A DNA stretch of 64,000 nucleotides from Lachnospiraceae bacterium MD329 (GTDB taxonomy: Bacteria > Bacillota > Clostridia > UBA1381): NCBI GenBank assembly GCA_010206265.1, contig VIQV01000033.1:1-64000 (forward strand), read 5' to 3'. A program made the position numbers and the translations under genes. Positions within the stretch are counted from its first letter, which is position 1. Each line of letters opens with the position of its first letter. Below are positions 49,901 through 57,540 of this stretch, one piece after another. Under the pieces are notes generated by a model. It saw nothing but the letters and a program-made list of their open reading frames with translations. It had not been told where the DNA came from and made no database searches.

Positions 49901-52675
49901 AGCGGCGGCGGAACATATATTGCTGCTGATGGAACTATGACATATGCTCAGGTTGCAGCTAAGCTTGAAGATGATAAGACATTATACGCTCAATGGGCAG
50001 ATGTTCCTGATGGTACAGAACCGGATGTTAAAGATGATAATCCGGTTAACCCGAATGACGGTGCAGTACATGTAACATTTGATGATAATGTTCCAGCTAC
50101 CACTGTAACTCAAATTATTACACCGACAAATCCGAAGAATAAGTATCCGAAGTTAAATGGAACGCTTGATGATGTTTCAATGCCTGACCATCCAGACAGA
50201 GGAGAAAAATATACATTTGAAGGCTGGAACACTAAGCCGGATGGTTCAGGTAAAACAATTACAGGTACAACAGTTGTTAATAATGATGAGGGTAACTTCA
50301 ATGGAGCAATTAAACCAATTACAGGTGAAACAGATAAGTATGAAGTAACACTATATGCACAGTGGGAAGCTGTACCGGAAAAGCTTGATGAGCCGGTAAC
50401 ACTTACTTTCTATAATTCAACACCTGACGGTAAAAAAGGCGCTGAGTTCAAAACAATCACAGTTGAAAAAGGCGAAGTTTTAGGATACGAAGTTACAGGT
50501 CCGACAAATGATATAGCAGAATTCTTTGCTTGGGCAGAAGGTACTGTAGATGGTAATAATCAAATAACATTTGATAGAGACGGCGAAGCACTGAGAACCT
50601 TTAATCCTAATGATTCGATTACAGTAGATAAGACTTACTATGCTAACTGGACTACTTATGTAGCATTGTATTTACAGGGATATGATCCTGATTCAACTGA
50701 AAATACAGTTGATAAGTTGACTTACACAGGTCAGGCGCATAATCCTAAATATGATTTACGTTACATAAAATATGATGATGATACTCATCAGGCATATCAT
50801 CCGGTTGGTGATGTGATAGAAGCTGATATTGACCCATTCAATTCATCGATTGTGACGGTTAATTATCAAAAAGAGGGTACAACTGTTACAGAGATTAAAG
50901 ATGTTGGAACATATACTATTGATCAGGATACTCTTGAATTAAAGGCTGGTACTATATATGCAAATGCCGGTATGAGCCTTGTAGGAGCAAAACCATCTTC
51001 ATTGATAGTTAAAGAAGCAGGACTTACGTTGAAAGTAAGAGCCGGCGAGCAGACAGACGGTCAGAAGCAGAAGAAGGGTCAGAATACTAAAACTGCACTT
51101 AGCATTGATGGAGCGTTCAACGGTGAAACAATAGATGATCTTTTCGATGTTAAGTATTATAAGGTAAAGAATGATGAAGCTACCACAATTTCGGGTGACA
51201 ATGATTTAGAGCTCGTAACAGAAGCTGATCCGAAAAAGTGGGATATAGGTAAATATGTAATTAAAGTTGAACCAAAGGAAAACGTTAACTATAAAATTGG
51301 TTCGGTTGTTGCCGATAATAACGGTGGAGCAATTCTGTTCTATGAACGTGAACAGAAGGATGGTTATCCGGGCTATCCAAGTATGTATAAAGAGAACCCT
51401 GCAGGTTCAGGAAGATACGAACTAACAGTAATGGGTCAGAATATCGTATATGAGCTTGTTGCAAGCGATCCTGAAATTGCGAATATTACTCTTACAGGTA
51501 ACACTAAGTATGAACCGACTCCAGGTGCAACTCCTGAGCCTACCACTAAGCCGTTAGAGCTTAAGGACTCAGATTATACAGCATCAAAGCCAATTCAGAC
51601 AACACCTAATCCTGATCCGTCAACAAACCCTGATTGGGATAAACATTATGTAAGAGTTGATAAGTATAATGAAAGTATTGACTTTGAAATAACAGCTAAA
51701 TATCCTGATACAACAACTGTTACGGCAACGTACGGAAAAACAGGTGAAACAACAACGACTCCTGCGACAGTAACTCAGGATCCTGTCACTAAGGAGTGGA
51801 CAGTAAATATTCCTACGAATATTAAAGCTCCTGACACAACAACAGTTACTGTTACAATGACGTCGGGCGGCGAAACAAGAGAGTATACATTCGTTCTTCA
51901 AGCATTGGTTGCTGCAAGATTTGAATTAGAACCAGGTAATTCACCTTATGGCGAAATAATGAAAAATAGTACAATTGCAGATAAAGATGCAGCAAAAGCA
52001 GAATTTGATACAAACCTTACATTCTCAGGGTTATCAACAACTTTGCCGTATTATTCAGAAGCCTGGGATAGTTATGCTACATTTAATAATGGTGAAGCTT
52101 ATAATGGAGACAAAGACGATAGCGCGATATTTGTATATCAGAGAAAAGCATTTAAAGATCCAGGATTTAAATTGTATGATTCTACAGGAACTACTATAAA
52201 TGATAGTGATGTTATTAATACAGTTAATCTTTCTCTGGAAATGACATCTTTTGCGGGAGGCGTAGCAAAATATACAGATGCAGATAAACCTGAAGTACAA
52301 CAGGCAACTGGTTCTGGTAACAACTATGTATTCACACAATTTACGGAATTTAACATAAGACCAGATGTATATAGGTTACAATATTCATTTGTTGATTCTA
52401 TTAGTGGAGAGACAGTAACAACGACAAGATTTGTAATTGCAATATCTCGTCTTGGCGATGTGAGAATAGATGCAAATAATATTATAAACAATCTGGATGC
52501 TTCGGAAGTAAAGAAAAATTCGACAGCTATTATGCAATCAAATTCATTATATGCCTTTAGACTTGCTGATGCTAAGTGTGATGCGAATAAGATTGTCAAC
52601 AATTTGGACTCTTCAGAAATTAAAAAGAAAGCAATGGGATTACCATTATTCTATAATGCTTTACCCACAGAATAA
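46943..52675 (+). CDS. Exported protein with ten InlB-type repeats, GNSP module and noncanonical dockerin-like pair
   Basis: 1910 residues. The ribosome site AAGAAAGGAT lies just before ATG, 30 bases after the previous stop. The signal peptide is about 1-37, ending VVNAEN. Residues 45-285 form the cohesin-like module: GEKFWVGINLTNL, GGIFGLATAFNYLSDYVKP, TGTEGSRWGANWN, then YFVYGGALNLNP. Residues about 289-1239 hold ten InlB / Listeria-Bacteroides repeats (47808-50660), each ending in a W.....LYA.W-type strand. Residues 1240-1480 are MBG-like, with YTGQAHNPKY and DVGTYTI. A Pro/Thr-rich linker at about 1520-1570 is followed by a cadherin-like domain ending EYTFVLQA. Residues 1657-1835 are the GNSP module, and 1836-1900 the paired loops GDVRIDANNIINNLDAS and ADAKCDANKIVNNLDSS. 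It is probably a long surface stalk linked at both ends. Confidence 0.9.
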   Translation: MNIKNTQKGHLIKKLFSICLSVTMIMSLITFPTVVNAENQKGNVEMVYLGNDVAPQTTPVTELPNISTMSVGEKFWVGINLTNLENVDQNAKPTGFNSFFYASGSEAKNTGGIFGLATAFNYLSDYVKPVPTQDYEAGSDADNIAMDYDEYFYPAFAQWEAVSSYYATEITVDNRLEHESSSPTELDTSKNIQNIFINISSTRPASRVFSSSLDNELMASIMQFEVIQQPPEGLKLIEMSLNAHDFVLQTGTEGSRWGANWNHNTDVTPDINLNNYFVYGGALNLNPATYKVTYDANTGSYSDAGFKDGVDETTEAVESVKEGEKATLKNASGTEVSSLLKDVPSKVFDGWYENADPLNKGKKIDPDTDDSIITADTTVYAHYADGYKVTFNLNADDAQFEDGTTAQKSIMAAAGEKLLPDGTTLASKIGTDPTRTGYTFEGWYTKNNGSFVQKYEESNLNAVLPESIDLYARWSDDDDANKDYRIIFDKNNGDTDADPTSVGYNDGDTLQKLIGGLPVEPTKANYKFLGWYKNASGDGERLEADTVLNNYITNGTKDPGTTVYARWGDVTDVEPPVPSSTAVTVHFAKDAEGKYDGGTYDYDTVNDKYIKYGDTLGPIPDGTTMKKDGKAFDGWYTQETGGVKVESTTTIDNTLDANSGLAAGGTVTLYPRWMDKVTVTYDANGLPAKYTMPDSVEGVPNEDFTVGNIDFGTDTYELVKWNTEADGTGTDYTPDDATAKIPASSTTLYAIWNYTGDDKVTVIFNGNDTDIKKAELTPNDDTANNDVDKKRVYTITRKPNDTITAAQMPSAARTDYTFNHWNISATAATKSEPVTQDSITVTTQTNNDPMNIYAIWTVDPSATEITISFDVDGATNPTSIADVKIAEGDALGSQMPADPEKDGFEFGGWYIQPDNTVEADNTTTFNVTTTLKAHWTENVTVKYNVNGADTPASIDDVTKAASEIYVDPTPVPTKTGYKFIGWNTKKSGGGTYIAADGTMTYAQVAAKLEDDKTLYAQWADVPDGTEPDVKDDNPVNPNDGAVHVTFDDNVPATTVTQIITPTNPKNKYPKLNGTLDDVSMPDHPDRGEKYTFEGWNTKPDGSGKTITGTTVVNNDEGNFNGAIKPITGETDKYEVTLYAQWEAVPEKLDEPVTLTFYNSTPDGKKGAEFKTITVEKGEVLGYEVTGPTNDIAEFFAWAEGTVDGNNQITFDRDGEALRTFNPNDSITVDKTYYANWTTYVALYLQGYDPDSTENTVDKLTYTGQAHNPKYDLRYIKYDDDTHQAYHPVGDVIEADIDPFNSSIVTVNYQKEGTTVTEIKDVGTYTIDQDTLELKAGTIYANAGMSLVGAKPSSLIVKEAGLTLKVRAGEQTDGQKQKKGQNTKTALSIDGAFNGETIDDLFDVKYYKVKNDEATTISGDNDLELVTEADPKKWDIGKYVIKVEPKENVNYKIGSVVADNNGGAILFYEREQKDGYPGYPSMYKENPAGSGRYELTVMGQNIVYELVASDPEIANITLTGNTKYEPTPGATPEPTTKPLELKDSDYTASKPIQTTPNPDPSTNPDWDKHYVRVDKYNESIDFEITAKYPDTTTVTATYGKTGETTTTPATVTQDPVTKEWTVNIPTNIKAPDTTTVTVTMTSGGETREYTFVLQALVAARFELEPGNSPYGEIMKNSTIADKDAAKAEFDTNLTFSGLSTTLPYYSEAWDSYATFNNGEAYNGDKDDSAIFVYQRKAFKDPGFKLYDSTGTTINDSDVINTVNLSLEMTSFAGGVAKYTDADKPEVQQATGSGNNYVFTQFTEFNIRPDVYRLQYSFVDSISGETVTTTRFVIAISRLGDVRIDANNIINNLDASEVKKNSTAIMQSNSLYAFRLADAKCDANKIVNNLDSSEIKKKAMGLPLFYNALPTE
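47808..50660 (+). repeat. Ten InlB B-type (Flg_new) repeats
   Basis: Each repeat of about 75-105 residues opens with a strand such as YKVTYDANTG, VTVHFAKDAE or VTVKYNVNG. The middle has GYTFEGWYTK or GYKFIGWNTK, and the end has TVYARWGD, TLYAQWAD or similar. I counted ten by the terminal W/Y strand (YAHYAD, YARWSD, YARWGD, YPRWMD, YAIWNY, YAIWTV, KAHWTE, YAQWAD, YAQWEA, YANWTT). Linkers vary in length, so the copies are old and diverged. The fold is a beta-grasp-like rod known from internalin-type proteins. Confidence 0.85.
51912..52650 (+). other. GNSP module plus noncanonical dockerin-like pair (copy 3)
   Basis: Motifs: GNSPYGEIM, SEAWDSYATFNNG, YNGDKDDSAIF, FKDPGFKL, FNIRPDVY, SRLGDVRIDANN and a second loop ADAKCDANKIVNNLDSS. 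Confidence 0.75.
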
Positions 52676-52697
52676 TTAAAGAAAGGATTTTAAATTT

Positions 52698-55600
52698 ATG
52701 AAACAAAAATTATCAACAAAAATACTATCATTAGTATTAGCTTTTTCAATCATTTTAAGTTTTTGTACAGTGATACCTGCAGGAGCTCTTGATTCTAGCA
52801 GTGATACTTCTGATACAAGAGGAAAACTATCAATGGCATATTTAGGTACAGGCGAAATGCCGGAGGCTGAAGCACAGGAAATACCAACAGATACATTGGA
52901 ATGGAATGTAGGTCAAAAATTTTGGGTTGGTCTATACATTTCAGATACAAAGAAAATGGATACTGCTATAGCATCTACACTAACTACTTTTGACCGTGCA
53001 TCTCTATTTGAAATTGGTGACGGAAAAGATGCAACAGGAGGATTATTTAGTATTGCAGCTGGATTAATATACTCTGGCGAATATTTAAAACCTGCTGAAG
53101 TGGATCCAGATTTATATGGAACAGGTAATACAGCAACAGACTTTGGTGAGCATATGATGGCAGGAATACAAATGACTCCACAATGGAATAACCCAACATT
53201 GGGTTCACGATATGCTGTTGACGGAGTTACAGCTTTTGGAGATGCTCCGTTAGCACATGAATCTGCAGAGGATATCGCAATTACTGCAGATCCTAAAACA
53301 TTAGCGTGGAGCGTTACGAGCAGTAATGTTACAAATAGAATATGGAGAAATAAAGGTACATTAACTAATGACCCAGTATATTTAATGGTAGCTCAGTTTC
53401 AAGTAATTAAAAAGCCTGCAGCAGGCGTAAAAGCAATTGCAGCAGCAAGAAATGCAGGTCAATTAACTATACAGACAGGTACAGATGGAAGTAGATGGGG
53501 TGGACAATGGAATAAAACAAGATCTACAACTCCGGAAGAAAACATTAAAAATTTCTTTGACTACACAGGCGATCTTGACTTATTCCCTGCAGGCGCATCT
53601 ATTCAAACAGGTATAAAAGTAAAAGATAGCACAACACCAACACTTACATTTATTGCAGAAAAAGCAATTACAGATCCAATTGCGTCAATTCAGAAAGTAT
53701 TTGATAGTGGTGATCCTGAAGATGTTGCATCAGCTGATGTAAAATATTACTACAGCGCAACAGATAAGGGTGCAGCAAGCTTTGCAGCTGCTGATCTTGC
53801 TACAGGATTTACACAGGTTACACTAACAAACGGTATTCCGAAGGTAGAAAACAACTTCTTATACGCAAGTGATGGTAAGTTTGCTATTAAATTAGGTGCA
53901 CTTACAGTAAACGATGCAACAGTTGATACAATTACAAGTGTAACGGCTACACCGGGTACAGTTTATAATGGTGACAATGTTGTATTTGCAGACGGTAAAT
54001 TCCAAGTAAAAGGTAAGCTAACAAACGGTAAGGATTATACTTATACAACAGCTGCCCAGTTAGCCAGTAGTGGCTTGGCGTTTTATAAGGATAGTAACTG
54101 CACAGTTACTGATTTAGGAACATATACTGTTTCAGCGGGTAAAGATACTACAGATACTAATACTTTCTATATAGCTAAGACTGCTGATAAGACTAAAAAG
54201 AAGGACTTTAATGTTACTGTTACATATAATAAAACAGTAGCACAAGCTACTGGTACACCAACATTAAAGTATAATGAGGGTGATACATTAGCAACAGATA
54301 CATTTAAGGTAAAATTATCAACATTGAAAAATACAACAGGTACAGATACAAACTTTAATGCTTTACCAAGCAATGTCACAATTGTTATTGCAGATAATGA
54401 TAATAACGCAAAAACAGCAACAGCTATAACTGCATCAACAACAGTTAAAGCTAGTGACTTTAATAAATACTTATATATTGTTGTTGATAACAACGGTGTT
54501 AAGACAGTTACAAAGCTAAGCAATACGGCACTGTCACAGAAGGCAGGCGACAATTATGCGCTTACAGGTACATTAAAAGCAACGGCTGCTACATATCCTG
54601 GCAAGTTAAATATTGATGAGCTTAAGGTTAAGATAACAGACGGCGATACAGGCGCAACAAAGAGTGAGAAGTCTCTTGCAGATGCAGGCGCAACAGTACA
54701 GATTGTTGATGGAACAACAGTTCTTGCAAACAATGTAACAAAGGATACTGTTATTACACCGGCTATGAGCGGTAAGACATTAAAGGTAACAGTTGACGGT
54801 AAGGAACTAACAGTGAAAGTACCTACAATTGCTAAGAAGAAGGTTAGTCTTACAGCAACATCAGGAGCAGCTATCACAAAGGTATATGATAAGACAAATG
54901 CTCTTCCGGCAAGCGCTAATATCACATATGGCGTAGATGGTTTGGAAACAGGTGATAATGCAGGAACTGTTACAGCTAATGCTGTATACTCAAATGTAAA
55001 CAAGGGCGAAAATATAGCAATTACTATTTCAGCTCCAGCATCTAATTCAGCTGACTTTAACTCTAAGTATGAGTTCAATACAACAATGCCTACAACAGTT
55101 AAGGGTGCTATAACCCCTGCAACGTTGAAGATTACGAACATTACAAAGATTACAACAGCTCAGCGGAATACATCACAGTCAGGTCCGTTTAAGAAGACCG
55201 GTGAAACAGCAAATCAGGGACAGTTTACAGCAGACGCAACAAAGAAGCTTTATGCAGGCGATCAGGTAACAATTACATATGATGTTGAGTTTACTGAGGC
55301 TGATATTAAAGCAGGTGCAAACACAGAGGTTAATGTAACAGTTTCAAATGTAGCAATTACAGGCGGAACTTCAAAAGATAACTATACATTAGATTCTGCT
55401 GTTCCTACAGCAAAGGGTAAAGTAACAAAGAGAGTTCTTTCATCAATTAAGAATCCTGTAGTTCCGACAGATCTTACATACGGAGATGTATACCCGACAA
55501 TGATTCAGGTAACGGCGACATTCGAAGGCGGCGTTGCAGATGATACAGCAGAGGCTAATATTACAGAACCGACAGGCGGCTGGAAAGTTGGCGATAACAC

Positions 55601-57401
55601 TGTTACAGTAACATATGAAGAAGGCGGCGTTACAAAGACAACTACAGCTACAATTAATGTAGCTCCCAAGAAGATTAACCTGTCATACATTACATTCAGA
55701 GCAACAAAGCAGGCAGGTGCAGCAGAAGTTACAGCTAATAACACAATTGCAGACGGCGTTCTTGTAGGCGACGATGTAGTTACAGTAAAGGCTGCAACAT
55801 ATACATTTGATGAGTCAAAGGTAAATGAAGAGCAGGATATTACTGTTTCAGGTATTACATTAGACGGCGATAACGCAGGTAACTATGTAATCGTTGATGG
55901 TGACGGTAACCCGATTACAGCTGAAACAACAGCTCAGGGTAAGGGTACTATTAATCAGGGTACAACTGAAGCACCGACAGCTATTAATACAAGCGTAAAT
56001 TCTTCAAACGGAAGTATTACAGTTACAGAACCTGTAACAGCAGGTGACAAGAAGGTTGAATATTCATTCGACGGTGGCTTGACATGGACAGACGATGCAA
56101 CTAAGTCAGATATTACACCTGGTACAGAGTACACAATTCAGGCAAGATATAAGGCAGCAGAAGACGGCAGCACAGGTGCGTCAGATGTTGTTACAACAAC
56201 AGTTAAGATTAGTCAGGTAAGATTGTTCTCAGTAGGAGATGACTCTGCAACAGCTAAACCGCAGCAGACATTCTACACAGCAGGTACAGAATTTGTTGAG
56301 AAGAACATCACAATATCAAGAGTTACAGGTACATTCACAGATAAGGAAGGTACAACAGCAGTTACATTCCCACTTACGCTTACATCTGCTACAACTGACC
56401 TTTATGTAACAGTTAAGCGCGGTGGCGGCGGTGGCGGAGGTTCAACTTCGTACACAGTTAAGTTCAGCGCAGGCAGCCACGGTAAGATTACAGAGGGTAA
56501 AGCAACTACATCAGTAGTATTGGGTGCTAAGCTAAAGGCTACAGCTCTTCCGACAATAACACCTGATGAAGGCTACAGATTTATCGGCTGGAGTGCAGAC
56601 GGTGAAACAGTTGTTGATCCTACAACAATTACAGTAAGCAAGGCATTATCACTTACAGCTCTTTATGAAGAGGATAAGGTTGAGCCGACACCAACACCGA
56701 CTCCGCTTATCAAGAATAACTTAAAGCCATACGCTTCAGGTTATGACGATGGTATGTTCCTTCCGAATGACTACATCACAAGAGCAGAGCTTGCTTCTAT
56801 GATTGCAAGACTAATCAATGGCGATGATATTTCAAATTCATACAAAGCATCATTTGCAGACGTAGATGATACTTGGTATAACAAGTACATCGGTTATCTT
56901 GAAGATAAAGATGTTCTAAGCGGATACGAAGACGGTACATTCAGACCGAACAACTCTGTAACAAGAGGCGAAATGTGTGCAATTATTGTAAGAGCACAGA
57001 GATATGGTTTGATTCCGGTAGACGGTATGTTCACAGACGTAACAGATGAAGATTGGGCTAAGACTTATATTACAACTCTTGCTTCAATGAACATCGTTTC
57101 AGGCTATGAGGACGGTACATTCGGTACTTACTCACCGATTACAAGAGCAGAAACTGTTGCTATAATCAACAGAGTTCTTGAGCCATCAGTACCGGTTATC
57201 ACGTTCACACCGCTTGACATTGCAGGTCACTGGGCAGAAGCAGATATTATGCTTGCAGTGAACGAGAGACAGTTAAAAAATGCGGTTACAGAGCCAACAG
57301 CTACCCCGGAGGCAACTCCGGAGGTAACTGCTGAGCCGACAGACGCTCCGGAGACAACTCCTGAAGCAACTGTTGAACCGACAGCTACTCCCGCAGCATA
57401 A
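52698..57401 (+). CDS. SLH-anchored surface protein with cohesin-like N terminus and YDG-type repeats
   Basis: 1567 residues. The ribosome site AGAAAGGA (52680-52686) precedes ATG. The signal peptide is about 1-32, ending VIPAGALD. Residues 45-305 form the same N-terminal module as the previous gene: GQKFWVGLYISDT, GGLFSIAAGLIYSGEYLKP, TGTDGSRWGGQWN, then FFDYTGDLDLFP. The Thr/Ala-rich middle (about 310-1090) includes YDG-type domains (KVYDKTNALPASANITYG at about 729) and other thin Ig-like repeats. Residues about 1095-1170 look fibronectin-III-like. After a run of seven glycines (about 1243), an InlB-type repeat spans 1251-1328. Three SLH motifs occupy about 1338-1528, followed by an unusual Pro/Thr/Glu/Ala tail. 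SLH motifs bind pyruvylated wall polymers, so this is the likely wall anchor of the assembly. It is the last gene of the operon. No dockerin-like pair is present. Confidence 0.9.
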   Translation: MKQKLSTKILSLVLAFSIILSFCTVIPAGALDSSSDTSDTRGKLSMAYLGTGEMPEAEAQEIPTDTLEWNVGQKFWVGLYISDTKKMDTAIASTLTTFDRASLFEIGDGKDATGGLFSIAAGLIYSGEYLKPAEVDPDLYGTGNTATDFGEHMMAGIQMTPQWNNPTLGSRYAVDGVTAFGDAPLAHESAEDIAITADPKTLAWSVTSSNVTNRIWRNKGTLTNDPVYLMVAQFQVIKKPAAGVKAIAAARNAGQLTIQTGTDGSRWGGQWNKTRSTTPEENIKNFFDYTGDLDLFPAGASIQTGIKVKDSTTPTLTFIAEKAITDPIASIQKVFDSGDPEDVASADVKYYYSATDKGAASFAAADLATGFTQVTLTNGIPKVENNFLYASDGKFAIKLGALTVNDATVDTITSVTATPGTVYNGDNVVFADGKFQVKGKLTNGKDYTYTTAAQLASSGLAFYKDSNCTVTDLGTYTVSAGKDTTDTNTFYIAKTADKTKKKDFNVTVTYNKTVAQATGTPTLKYNEGDTLATDTFKVKLSTLKNTTGTDTNFNALPSNVTIVIADNDNNAKTATAITASTTVKASDFNKYLYIVVDNNGVKTVTKLSNTALSQKAGDNYALTGTLKATAATYPGKLNIDELKVKITDGDTGATKSEKSLADAGATVQIVDGTTVLANNVTKDTVITPAMSGKTLKVTVDGKELTVKVPTIAKKKVSLTATSGAAITKVYDKTNALPASANITYGVDGLETGDNAGTVTANAVYSNVNKGENIAITISAPASNSADFNSKYEFNTTMPTTVKGAITPATLKITNITKITTAQRNTSQSGPFKKTGETANQGQFTADATKKLYAGDQVTITYDVEFTEADIKAGANTEVNVTVSNVAITGGTSKDNYTLDSAVPTAKGKVTKRVLSSIKNPVVPTDLTYGDVYPTMIQVTATFEGGVADDTAEANITEPTGGWKVGDNTVTVTYEEGGVTKTTTATINVAPKKINLSYITFRATKQAGAAEVTANNTIADGVLVGDDVVTVKAATYTFDESKVNEEQDITVSGITLDGDNAGNYVIVDGDGNPITAETTAQGKGTINQGTTEAPTAINTSVNSSNGSITVTEPVTAGDKKVEYSFDGGLTWTDDATKSDITPGTEYTIQARYKAAEDGSTGASDVVTTTVKISQVRLFSVGDDSATAKPQQTFYTAGTEFVEKNITISRVTGTFTDKEGTTAVTFPLTLTSATTDLYVTVKRGGGGGGGSTSYTVKFSAGSHGKITEGKATTSVVLGAKLKATALPTITPDEGYRFIGWSADGETVVDPTTITVSKALSLTALYEEDKVEPTPTPTPLIKNNLKPYASGYDDGMFLPNDYITRAELASMIARLINGDDISNSYKASFADVDDTWYNKYIGYLEDKDVLSGYEDGTFRPNNSVTRGEMCAIIVRAQRYGLIPVDGMFTDVTDEDWAKTYITTLASMNIVSGYEDGTFGTYSPITRAETVAIINRVLEPSVPVITFTPLDIAGHWAEADIMLAVNERQLKNAVTEPTATPEATPEVTAEPTDAPETTPEATVEPTATPAA
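56709..57282 (+). other. Three SLH (S-layer homology) motifs
   Basis: Motif pieces: YASGYDDGMFLPNDYITRAE; then FADVDDTWYNKYIGYLED with SGYEDGTFRPNNSVTRGE; then FTDVTDEDWAKTYITTLA with SGYEDGTFGTYSPITRAE; and a last partial half DIAGHWAEADIMLAVN. The ITRAE / VTRGE segments are the polymer-binding signature of wall-anchoring SLH domains. Confidence 0.92.
57283..57398 (+). repeat. Pro/Thr/Glu/Ala tail after the SLH motifs
   Basis: The last 38 or so residues are built from ATPEATPE, TAEPTDAPE and EPTATPAA units. Such tails usually lie between domains and not at the end after SLH motifs. It may be a wall-spanning or glycosylated extension. Confidence 0.8.
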
Positions 57402-57426
57402 TTTAAGCAATAATTGATTTGTAATA

Positions 57427-57448
57427 ACGCGGGGCTTAAGCCCCGTGT
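57427..57448 (+). terminator. Hairpin after the four-gene operon
   Basis: A palindromic hairpin, ACGCGGGGC with TTAA loop and GCCCCGTGT, sits 25 bases after the stop codon. It is GC-rich and stable, but the downstream bases (TGTTGTTGC) are only weakly T-rich, so termination may be partial. Confidence 0.6.
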
Positions 57449-57464
57449 TGTTGCACTTCCAATG

Positions 57465-57494
57465 ACATTAAACAAATTTTTGGTTTAATGTTTT
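57465..57494 (+). terminator. Second hairpin with short T run
   Basis: The arms ACATTAAAC (57465-57473) and GTTTAATGT (57483-57491) pair over a nine-base loop, followed by TTT. It is weaker than the first hairpin. It could be a second terminator or a leader structure for the next gene. Confidence 0.45.
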
Positions 57495-57540
57495 CGGAAA
57501 GGCAGCAACATAAGGTTAAAGCAGGAAAGGGGTTATTATT

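Noticed and set aside
54554-55141. Minus-strand frame of 195 codons
   Set aside because: It is the complement of a Thr/Ala/Val-rich repeat gene, which automatically reads as hydrophobic residues. It has no ribosome site or domain.
57451-57485. TTGCAC with a weak -10 as a promoter for the 808-residue gene
   Set aside because: The -10 position reads AAATTT and overlaps the second hairpin, too poor a match to claim.
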